From contig QZKK01000196.1 of assembly GCA_003599475.1 (NCBI GenBank), positions 1 to 11,749 on the forward strand: a DNA stretch of 11,749 nt, read 5' to 3'. The position numbers and the translations under genes were made by a program. The notes beneath the pieces were generated by a model. That model searched no databases, was not told the DNA's origin, and saw only the letters and a list, made by a program, of their open reading frames with translations. Below, piece after piece: positions 6,298 through 11,749 of this stretch. The stretch comes from Desulfobacteraceae bacterium. GTDB taxonomy: Bacteria; Desulfobacterota; Desulfobacteria; Desulfobacterales; SURF-15. Numbering within the stretch: the stretch's first letter is position 1; each line of letters opens with the position of its first letter.

Positions 6298-7845
6298 ATG
6301 AAAAGGAGATCGATCTTTCAATACCTGCTCGTTTTGGTCCTTGTCTTCGGCGCATTGAACCAGGTACAGGCCGCCGATACGCCGAAATCCGGCGGTGTCT
6401 TGCGGGTGGCAGACACGGCGAGTCCGCCGACATTGGATTTCATGTGTTCCACCTCTACGGCCACCCGGGTTGTCGGTACGCACATCTTCGAAGGGCTCAT
6501 GGCCTATGACAAGAACTATCAGGTTGTACCTATGCTGGCCGAGAACTATGAGGTCGGCGCCGATGGAAAAACCTTCGTCTTCCGCCTTCGAAAGGGGGTT
6601 CTGTTCCACAACGGGGACGAGATGAAGGCAGAAGATGTGAAAGCCTGTGTGGATCGATTCATCGCCGTGTCGCCCCGCAAGCGGGATCTGGCAGATCTGG
6701 AATCCGTCAACGTGATCGATGATTACACCATCGAATTCAAGCTGAAAAAACCCATCGGACCGTTTCTAGGAATTTTGGCAAACCCCGTCGCTCTTTTAGC
6801 GATCATGCCCAAAGAGGCCGTTGAAGGCAAACCGCTCAACAAAGCGGACATCATCGGAACCGGTCCTTATCAATTGGTGGAGTGGATTCCGGATCGGCAT
6901 GTGAAGATCAAACGCTTCAAGGACTACAAACCATTGGACACGCCGGGCAGCGGGTACGCCGGAAAAAAGGGCGCATACCTGGATGAAATCAACTTCGTGC
7001 CGGTCACCGAGCCCGGGGCACGCGTGGCCGGTTTGGAAGCCGGAGACTACGATTTTGCGGATTTTCTTCCGGGAACCAATGTGCCCGATCTGAAGGCCGA
7101 ACCCCGTCTGGCCGTCAAACCGCTGATGCCCTTCACCTGGCCGGTGATGTACTTTAACTTCAAGCGAATCTTCAAGGATATAAAGATGCGCCAGGCCGTT
7201 CAGGCCGGATTGGATCTGGAATCGATCATGATCGCCGGAAGTGAAGGTGAAGGCTCGGGCCGGTTGGATCCGGGGCTGTATTTCAAAGAACAGGTCTGGC
7301 ATTCCGATATCGGCAAGCAATACTACAATCAGAACGACAAGGAAAAGGCCAGACGGTTGATGAAGGACGCGGGATACAAGGGCGAGGAGATCATCGTCGT
7401 CACCAACACCAGCTACGAGTACATGTACAAATCCGCCATCGTGGTCGAGCAGGAGCTCAAAGAGATGGGGTTTAACGTAAAGCTCGTCGTACTCGATTGG
7501 CCGGGTGCGCTTGCCCTGCGAAAGGACCTCTCCAAGTGGGATATGTTCTTCTCCAGCCATTCCATCCGATTCGATCCGTTCATCAACAATTTTTACTTCC
7601 TGCCGGAAACCACCTTTTTTGCATACGACAACCCGGAAATGGCAAAATGGATCCGAAAGGGGATGGATTCCGTCCGGTTCGAAGAACGGAAAGAGGCCTA
7701 TGATCAGATCCAGCGCATCTTCTACGAAGATGCCGTGATGATCAAACTCTACGATCTGGGGATCTGGCAAGGATGGCAGAAGCACGTCAAGGGGTATGAG
7801 CCCTGGTACATGCTCCAGTTCCTCAATACATGGGTAGAAAAGTAA
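6298..7845 (+). CDS. Peptide/nickel-type ABC transporter substrate-binding protein, SBP family 5 (515 aa)
   Basis: This is the periplasmic receptor that binds a peptide or related solute and delivers it to the two permeases encoded downstream. Residues 1-25 are a Sec signal peptide (MKRRS, a leucine/valine core, cleavage after QVQA); there is no lipobox Cys, so the mature protein is free in the periplasm of a diderm cell. The mature N-terminus GGVLRVADTASPPTLD, the HIFEGLMAYDKNYQVVPMLAENYEV segment, GKTFVFRLRKGVLFHNGDEMKAEDV and IIGTGPYQLVEW are hallmarks of the DppA/OppA family, and the length is typical. ATG 6298 has a near-perfect AAAGGAGGT 7 bases upstream; an in-frame extension to 6085 contains only promoter-region DNA. 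It is followed by 226 bases of repeat DNA before the first permease. The substrate cannot be read from sequence; the neighbouring amide hydrolases suggest small peptides or acylated amino acids. Confidence 0.9.
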   Translation: MKRRSIFQYLLVLVLVFGALNQVQAADTPKSGGVLRVADTASPPTLDFMCSTSTATRVVGTHIFEGLMAYDKNYQVVPMLAENYEVGADGKTFVFRLRKGVLFHNGDEMKAEDVKACVDRFIAVSPRKRDLADLESVNVIDDYTIEFKLKKPIGPFLGILANPVALLAIMPKEAVEGKPLNKADIIGTGPYQLVEWIPDRHVKIKRFKDYKPLDTPGSGYAGKKGAYLDEINFVPVTEPGARVAGLEAGDYDFADFLPGTNVPDLKAEPRLAVKPLMPFTWPVMYFNFKRIFKDIKMRQAVQAGLDLESIMIAGSEGEGSGRLDPGLYFKEQVWHSDIGKQYYNQNDKEKARRLMKDAGYKGEEIIVVTNTSYEYMYKSAIVVEQELKEMGFNVKLVVLDWPGALALRKDLSKWDMFFSSHSIRFDPFINNFYFLPETTFFAYDNPEMAKWIRKGMDSVRFEERKEAYDQIQRIFYEDAVMIKLYDLGIWQGWQKHVKGYEPWYMLQFLNTWVEK

Positions 7846-7874
7846 GGTTTCAGGTTTCGGGTTTCAGGTGTCCG
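7846..7874. repeat. Degenerate heptamer tandem repeat directly after the binding-protein stop
   Basis: Four consecutive 7-base units with consensus GTTTCAG run from 7847 to 7874: two exact, one with a single change, and the last diverged. They begin one base after the stop codon. Confidence 0.75.
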
Positions 7875-7892
7875 TTTGGCGGCATTACTTTA

Positions 7893-7967
7893 GACAGGAT
7901 TTACAGGATTAACAGGATCTTTTTGCTTTTCTTTCGCTCTATCCTGTCGATCTTGTTGATCCTGTCA
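7893..7967. repeat. Imperfect inverted repeat built of 9-base units, strong hairpin potential
   Basis: The left arm (7893-7918) is three tandem 9-mers of the form ACAGGATTT. The right arm (7941-7966) is three 9-mers of the form ATCCTGTCG. The arms are complementary at most positions, with a T-rich 22-base loop between. An outer pair (GGCGGCA near 7879-7885 and its complement near 8005-8011) may extend the symmetry. The RNA would form a long hairpin at the 3' end of the binding-protein message. Confidence 0.8.
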
Positions 7968-8027
7968 AAATGAATCGAATCGTTCAGTTTCTTTTTGATC
8001 AAACTGCCGCCTAGCCAGAAGCCGGGC

Positions 8028-8048
8028 TGAACACTGAACACTGAACAC
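8028..8048. repeat. Three exact tandem copies of TGAACAC
   Basis: Three contiguous exact 7-base units end 23 bases before the start codon of the first permease. Confidence 0.8.
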
Positions 8049-8071
8049 TCTAACTTGAGTGAAGTTCGGAT

Positions 8072-9016
8072 ATGGGCGCCTATTTACTGAGAAGAATCAT
8101 CGGCCTTGTCCCGGTGCTCCTGCTGGTGGGGGTGACGGCATTTTTTTTGGTCCACATCATCCCCGGAGATCCCGCTGCGGTCATGCTGGGTGCGGATGCC
8201 ACCCCGCATCAAATCGATCAGATCCGGCAGGAGATGGGCCTGGAGAGCCCCCTCTACATCCAGTTTTTCATCTGGGCCGGCAAGGTGCTCCGGGGGGACC
8301 TGGGGGAATCTTATTTTTTAGGACGAAGCGTGAGCTCCGCCCTGATCGAGCGCCTGCCGGCCACCATCTCGCTTGCGGTGGTTTCCCTGTTTATCGCAGT
8401 CTTCATCGGCGTTCCGGCGGGAATCATTGCCGCCGTCAAGCAGAATAAGCTCATGGACCAGGCCGTCATGGTGCTGGCGCTGATCGGTGTATCCGTGCCA
8501 AGCTTCTGGCTGGGACTCCTCCTCATGCTGGTTTTTTCGGTCAATCTGCGCTGGTTTCCTTCGGGAGGATACGTACCGCTGACGGAAAATGTCATCGAGG
8601 GGCTTCGATGCATGATCATGCCCGCTTTCGCGTTGGGATTCATGCAGGCGGCGCTGATTGCACGGATGGCCAGGTCCAGTATGCTGGAGGTGCTCAGACA
8701 GGATTATATCCGGACGGCCCGTTCCAAAGGATTGAGGGAGCGGCTGGTCGTTCTCCGTCATGCGTTGAAAAATGCCATGATTCCCGTGCTGACCGTCATC
8801 GGCATCGCTTTCGGCGTGCTTTTAGGCGGTGCCATTATCGTCGAGACGGTCTTTACCTATCCGGGCGTGGGGCGGCTGGTGGTCAAAGCGGTGCAGCATC
8901 GGGATTACCCGCTGGTTCAGGGGGCATTGCTGTTGATCTCCGGCATCTATGTGCTGGTCAATTTACTGGTCGATATGCTGTATCCTTTGGTAGACCCGAG
9001 AATCAAGTATAAGTGA
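8072..9016 (+). CDS. dppB: Peptide ABC transporter permease, DppB/OppB family (314 aa)
   Basis: This is the first of two inner-membrane permeases of a peptide-type ABC importer. The N-terminus MGAYLLRRIIGLVPVLLLVG with HIIPGDPAAVMLG (28-40) is the DppB hallmark, followed by six hydrophobic segments. The ATPase-contacting EAA loop lies at about 197-233 (RSSMLEVLRQDYIRTARSKG within it). VETVFTYPGVGRLVVKAVQHRDYP at about 257-280 and the C-terminal DMLYPLVDPRIKY are standard. Length and all landmarks are normal. The ribosome-binding site before ATG 8072 is poor (only GTGAAG about 8 bases upstream), perhaps because repeat DNA ends close to it. It lies between two repeat-filled gaps and is presumably cotranscribed with the binding protein and second permease. 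Confidence 0.92.
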   Translation: MGAYLLRRIIGLVPVLLLVGVTAFFLVHIIPGDPAAVMLGADATPHQIDQIRQEMGLESPLYIQFFIWAGKVLRGDLGESYFLGRSVSSALIERLPATISLAVVSLFIAVFIGVPAGIIAAVKQNKLMDQAVMVLALIGVSVPSFWLGLLLMLVFSVNLRWFPSGGYVPLTENVIEGLRCMIMPAFALGFMQAALIARMARSSMLEVLRQDYIRTARSKGLRERLVVLRHALKNAMIPVLTVIGIAFGVLLGGAIIVETVFTYPGVGRLVVKAVQHRDYPLVQGALLLISGIYVLVNLLVDMLYPLVDPRIKYK

Positions 9017-9033
9017 GCCTGAAAACTTCAGGC
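9017..9033. other. Small perfect hairpin after the dppB stop
   Basis: Seven-base arms GCCTGAA and TTCAGGC enclose a 3-base loop immediately after the stop codon. No U-run follows, so it is more likely an mRNA 3'-end structure than a terminator. Confidence 0.45.
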
Positions 9034-9037
9034 AAAA

Positions 9038-9210
9038 CCCGAATATCTAAATCCGAAATCCGAAACGAATATGAAATACAAAATTCCAAATTTCAAAACG
9101 ATAATTCGTAAGAGCCGAAAAAGAGTAGTTGCCCAGAACTGTTTTGGTATTTTGAATTTCAAGTTTCGAATTTGTTTCGTATTTCGGTATTCGGATTTCG
9201 AATTTTATAG
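9038..9210. repeat. AT-rich imperfect inverted repeat filling the dppB-dppC gap
   Basis: The left arm (about 9038-9099), rich in ATCCGAA-type heptamers, is approximately complementary to the right arm (about 9141-9210), with mismatches and small indels. A centre of about 41 unrelated bases (9100-9140) separates them. The stretch is far more AT-rich than its flanking genes. No open reading frame here resembles a protein. I associate this kind of repeat with Desulfobacterota genomes, from memory. Confidence 0.75.
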
Positions 9211-9215
9211 ATACT

Positions 9216-10127
9216 ATGAGACTTGAAAGTCGAACATCGAACGTCGAACATCGAAAATCTGAGGCGGTTGCAGGCAGGAATGCCGGTTTGTGGCGGGATC
9301 ACACCAGACGGGTGTTTCGGAATCGAATGGCGGTTACCGGGCTGGCGATTGTACTCATCATGGCTGCGGTCGCCCTCCTCGCGCCGGTTCTTGCGCCGGA
9401 AAACCCCATGAAGATCAATATCCGTGAACGCCTGCAGGGTCCGGGTGCGGTCCATTGGATGGGCACGGACAATTACGGCCGGGATTTGTTGAGCCGGGTC
9501 ATTTTCGGTACGAGGCTTTCGTTGAAAGTCGGCGCGATGGTCGTTGTTCTCACCACCGTTTGCGGGACGCTCATCGGTCTCTTCTCCGGTTATTTTGCCA
9601 GGATGGACCAGATTCTCATGCGAATGATGGATTCGCTGATGGCATTTCCGGCCATACTTCTGGCCATTGCGATCATGGCCGCACTCGGTCCGAGCGAGAT
9701 CAATGCCGTGATCGCCCTGGGCGTCGTCTATACGCCGCGAACGGCACGGATCGTGCGCGGATCGGTCCTATCCGTCAAGGAAAACGATTTTATCAAAGCC
9801 TCCCGGGCCGCCGGGTCCGGAGACCTTCGGATCCTGTTTTCACACATCCTGCCGAACTGCCTTTCCCCGTTGATGGTACAGTCCACGTTTATCTTTGCTT
9901 ACGCCATTCTGGCCGAGGCTGGACTGAGCTTCGTCGGGGCGGGACCTCCGCCGCCCACCCCAAGCTGGGGAAATGTCCTGAGCGAAGGCCGGGTGTACAT
10001 GCGCACGGCCCCTTGGATTACCTTGTTTCCAGGGTTGGCCATCGCCTTTACCGTACTGGGATTGAATCTGGCGGGAGACGGGCTGCGGGATGTGCTCGAC
10101 CCGCGGCTCAAGCAGAAAGGAAAATGA
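9216..10127 (+). CDS. dppC: Peptide ABC transporter permease, DppC/OppC family (303 aa as drawn; start uncertain)
   Basis: This is the second permease of the importer. Landmarks in order: N-terminal membrane helix (about 38-60, ending LLAPVLAPENP), WMGTDNYGRDLLSRVIFGTR (81-100), the EAA loop (about 181-214, with DFIKASRAAGSGD), AEAGLSFVGAGPPPPTPSWG (233-252) and the C-terminal LNLAGDGLRDVLDPRL. The core is intact and of normal length. The first ATG (9216) has no ribosome-binding site, and codons 5-14 are four heptamer tandem repeats, giving a non-family N-terminus (RLESRTSNVEHRKSEA). A TTG at 9288 has AGGA 8 bases upstream and begins exactly where family similarity begins (LWRDHTRRVFRNRMAV), so I think it may be the true start. 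The stop is one base before the creatininase-family ATG, so those two genes are tightly coupled. No ATPase gene follows. Confidence 0.9.
   Translation: MRLESRTSNVEHRKSEAVAGRNAGLWRDHTRRVFRNRMAVTGLAIVLIMAAVALLAPVLAPENPMKINIRERLQGPGAVHWMGTDNYGRDLLSRVIFGTRLSLKVGAMVVVLTTVCGTLIGLFSGYFARMDQILMRMMDSLMAFPAILLAIAIMAALGPSEINAVIALGVVYTPRTARIVRGSVLSVKENDFIKASRAAGSGDLRILFSHILPNCLSPLMVQSTFIFAYAILAEAGLSFVGAGPPPPTPSWGNVLSEGRVYMRTAPWITLFPGLAIAFTVLGLNLAGDGLRDVLDPRLKQKGK
9230..9257. repeat. Four heptamer tandem repeats (TCGAACA type) at the predicted 5' end of dppC
   Basis: Four contiguous 7-base units, two exact TCGAACA copies and two variants (one with a single change, one with two), lie within the longest dppC reading frame. 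Because 7 is not a multiple of 3, the encoded peptide cycles every 7 residues instead of repeating unit by unit. Confidence 0.75.
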
Positions 10128-10128
10128 A

Positions 10129-10968
10129 ATGTCTGCAAACGAATACCTTTACGAAAAGATGAGCTGGCCTGAAATCGATTCGGCCGCCAAGGCCGGCCGG
10201 ATGGCGTTGCTCCCCGTGGCCATGATCGAGGACCACGGGCCGCATCTTCCCGTTGACACGGACTCGGTCATCGCCACGGCGATCTGCCGGCATACGGCCG
10301 AGCGGATCCCGGAAGAGCTGGTCCTGCTGCCTACGGTCAAGTTCGGCTACAGCCCGCATCACATCGATTTTCCGGGAACCCTCACCATCCGGTGGAACAC
10401 CTTTGTGGAGTATCTCCTAGATATCCTCCGCAGCCTGATCCACCATGGATTTCACAGGATCCTGATGGTCAACGGACACGGCAGCAATGCGCCGCTGGCG
10501 GAAATGGCAACCCGCCTGGCCGTCGTGGAGCATCCGGAAAGCCTGTGCGCATCCGTCTCCTGGTGGGAGCTGGCCGATGTGAGGGAGGCGATGGCGGGGG
10601 TGCGGGAATCGGCACTCGCCTCGCACGCCTGCGAGCTGGAAACCTCCCTGTACCTTGCCGTAGATCCGGGTCGGGTGAAGATGGACAAAGCAAGAAAAGA
10701 CCTCACCGCCCCCATGTCCCCGCATGTCTTCAGCGACTTGATGGGAGGGCGGCCCGGGCCGGGGTTCAAAAGCCCCGTGCACCTTACGGAATACTGGAGC
10801 ACGGTGACCGAAAACGGGGTCAAGGGTGATCCCACCAAGGCTACGGCCGAAAAGGGGCGCCTCATTCTGGAAACTGCAGCCCGGGAGTTGGCTGAAATCA
10901 TAATCGAATTGAAGGCGCGGCCGATTCGAAAGCGGGTGCCGCACCAGAGCGCACGGAGGCAGCCGTAA
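10129..10968 (+). CDS. Creatininase-family amidohydrolase (279 aa)
   Basis: Proteins of this cytoplasmic family hydrolyse C-N bonds in cyclic amides, formamides or peptides; members include creatininase, FAPy deformylase and the mycofactocin peptidase MftE. The metal-binding block reads LLPVAMIEDHGPHLPVDTD (28-45) with ligand candidates E34, H36 and D45. VNGHGSN supplies H117, and SHACELETS (165-173) supplies E171. Creatininase proper has a Glu two residues after that His (NGHYEN), but here it is Ser119, so creatinine itself is an unlikely substrate. Length is normal for the family. ATG 10129 has AAAGGA 7 bases upstream and lies one base after the dppC stop, so it is translated from the same message. 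The context suggests that it cuts a product imported by the ABC system. The basic C-terminal tail (RKRVPHQSARRQP) is probably unimportant. Confidence 0.9.
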   Translation: MSANEYLYEKMSWPEIDSAAKAGRMALLPVAMIEDHGPHLPVDTDSVIATAICRHTAERIPEELVLLPTVKFGYSPHHIDFPGTLTIRWNTFVEYLLDILRSLIHHGFHRILMVNGHGSNAPLAEMATRLAVVEHPESLCASVSWWELADVREAMAGVRESALASHACELETSLYLAVDPGRVKMDKARKDLTAPMSPHVFSDLMGGRPGPGFKSPVHLTEYWSTVTENGVKGDPTKATAEKGRLILETAARELAEIIIELKARPIRKRVPHQSARRQP

Positions 10969-10971
10969 CCG

Positions 10972-11120
10972 GGGTTCAGCGTTCAGGGTTCAGCCCGGGG
11001 GCAGGGCTCGCTTGGCGCGGATAAGATCAGGGTCCCGTCGCAGAGGCGCAGAGGCGCAGAGAAAGCGAATGTCGGTACTCGACCAGCATTCAGCATCCAG
11101 GATCGAGCATCCAGCATCAA
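10972..11120. repeat. Cluster of short tandem repeats between creatininase-family gene and amidohydrolase
   Basis: The 179-base gap (10969-11147) holds three different arrays: three GTTCAGC-type heptamers (10974-10994), two and a half copies of the 8-mer GCAGAGGC (11040-11061), and five GCATCCA-type heptamers (11086-11120, the middle one diverged). No reading frame or promoter is convincing here. Confidence 0.75.
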
Positions 11121-11147
11121 GGTGTGCTGAAAGACGAAAGGGCAGGT

Positions 11148-11749
11148 ATGAGAAAAATCATCAAGGCGAAATACCTCATTGACGGAACCGGGGCAAAACC
11201 GGTGGAAAATCCGGTCATCCTTATCGAAGACGGAGCCATCCTCCGCATCACCACAGAATCGGAGGCGGCATCATTAAAGGACGCAGAAGTCATCGATGCA
11301 TCCGACCGGACGGTTTTGCCCGGTCTCATCGACGGGCATGTGCACACCGGCTGGGGGACCGAATTGAAGCCGGGATGGAATGGGGTGAAGGATGACCCGG
11401 AAAAGCTGCTGCTCTGGGGAGTGCGAAGCGCCCAGTCCCTGCTCTTGGACGGCATTACCACCGCAAGAGACTGCGGCGGCCCTGGCTCTGTTCCCTTTCG
11501 AATCCGGGACGGGATTCAAGCCGGGCTGATTGCCGGCCCCAGGCTTCTGATCGCAGGCTCCGTTCTGACCACCACCGCCGGCCACTGCCATTTTTTCGGA
11601 ATCGAATCCAACACCGCAGACGCCCTCCGTGCCGGTGTGCGCCAGCTTGTGCAGCGTGGGGTCGATTTCATCAAGATCATGGCCTCCGGCGGGATGCTTA
11701 CCCCCATGTCCAACCGGCGAAGAGCCCAATACAGCGTGCAGGAGTTGAC
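11148..11749 (+). CDS. Metal-dependent amidohydrolase, prolidase/imidazolonepropionase-like, 3' end beyond window
   Basis: The reading frame is open from ATG 11148 to the window edge (200 complete codons). It has the N-terminal beta sandwich of the amidohydrolase superfamily (IDGTGAKPVENPVILIEDGAI), the metal-binding HxH at H64/H66 in LPGLIDGHVHTGW, GITTARDCGG at 102-111, TTAGHCHFFG at 142-151, and IKIMASGG at 175-182. The Lys in that last motif (K176) matches the carboxylated metal-bridging lysine of subtype-I enzymes such as Xaa-Pro dipeptidase-like proteins. An AAAGG site lies 6 bases before the ATG, just after a repeat cluster. There is no signal peptide, so it is cytoplasmic. Substrate is unproven; a dipeptidase or cyclic-amide hydrolase is most likely, and the gene probably belongs to the same operon. 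About half of the protein is outside the window. Confidence 0.85.
   Translation, partial: MRKIIKAKYLIDGTGAKPVENPVILIEDGAILRITTESEAASLKDAEVIDASDRTVLPGLIDGHVHTGWGTELKPGWNGVKDDPEKLLLWGVRSAQSLLLDGITTARDCGGPGSVPFRIRDGIQAGLIAGPRLLIAGSVLTTTAGHCHFFGIESNTADALRAGVRQLVQRGVDFIKIMASGGMLTPMSNRRRAQYSVQEL

Noticed and set aside
6796..7785. Long open frame on the minus strand, antisense to the binding-protein gene
   Set aside because: The plus-strand frame has a signal peptide and clear family motifs. The antisense frame has no recognisable domain and is a composition shadow.
7846..8048. CRISPR array
   Set aside because: The repeat units are 7 to 9 bases, contiguous and degenerate, with no spacers and no cas genes.
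9017..9033. Rho-independent terminator after dppB
   Set aside because: The stem is only 7 base pairs and no U-run follows. The next gene belongs to the same transporter.

Overview
The window looks like chromosomal DNA from a diderm, anaerobe-type bacterium. My best guess is an uncultured member of the Desulfobacterota (former Deltaproteobacteria). That rests on gene content (TRAP, tripartite tricarboxylate and peptide ABC transport, SulP) and on short degenerate tandem and inverted repeats in the gene gaps of a kind I associate with that group. It is an inference, because there is no rRNA or other marker gene. The genes are moderately GC-rich, while one repeat-filled gap is strongly AT-rich.

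Layout. Positions 1 to 5936 are all on the minus strand. Read in transcription order they are: an intact N-acyl-D-amino-acid deacylase (4326-5936), the 5' third of a TRAP large permease gene (dctM'), joined out of frame to the 3' end of a TRAP binding-protein gene (dctP'), an intact TRAP small permease (dctQ), a SulP anion transporter with STAS and cyclic-nucleotide-binding-like domains (693-2930), the 3' half of a TctC-type binding-protein gene, and a histidine-kinase fragment running off the left edge. Four of the seven genes here are fragments, so this half has been remodelled by deletions.

Positions 6298 to 11749 are all on the plus strand and look intact: a peptide ABC binding protein, its two permeases, a creatininase-family amidohydrolase, and the start of a metal-dependent amidohydrolase that runs off the right edge. 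No ABC ATPase gene is visible. Three gaps in this operon (after the binding protein, between the permeases, and after the creatininase-family gene) are filled with short-period tandem repeats and imperfect inverted repeats. The repeat DNA even runs into the predicted 5' end of the second permease gene.

The two halves are divergent across a 361-base control region. It holds a perfect 23-base palindrome, a sigma70-like promoter toward the deacylase and a sigma54-like -24/-12 element toward the ABC operon. A simple reading is a peptide or N-acyl-amino-acid scavenging locus: the ABC system imports small peptides or amides, and three unrelated amide hydrolases (D-aminoacylase, creatininase family, prolidase-like amidohydrolase) cut them. 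The broken TRAP genes beside the deacylase suggest that the ABC system may have replaced an older importer.
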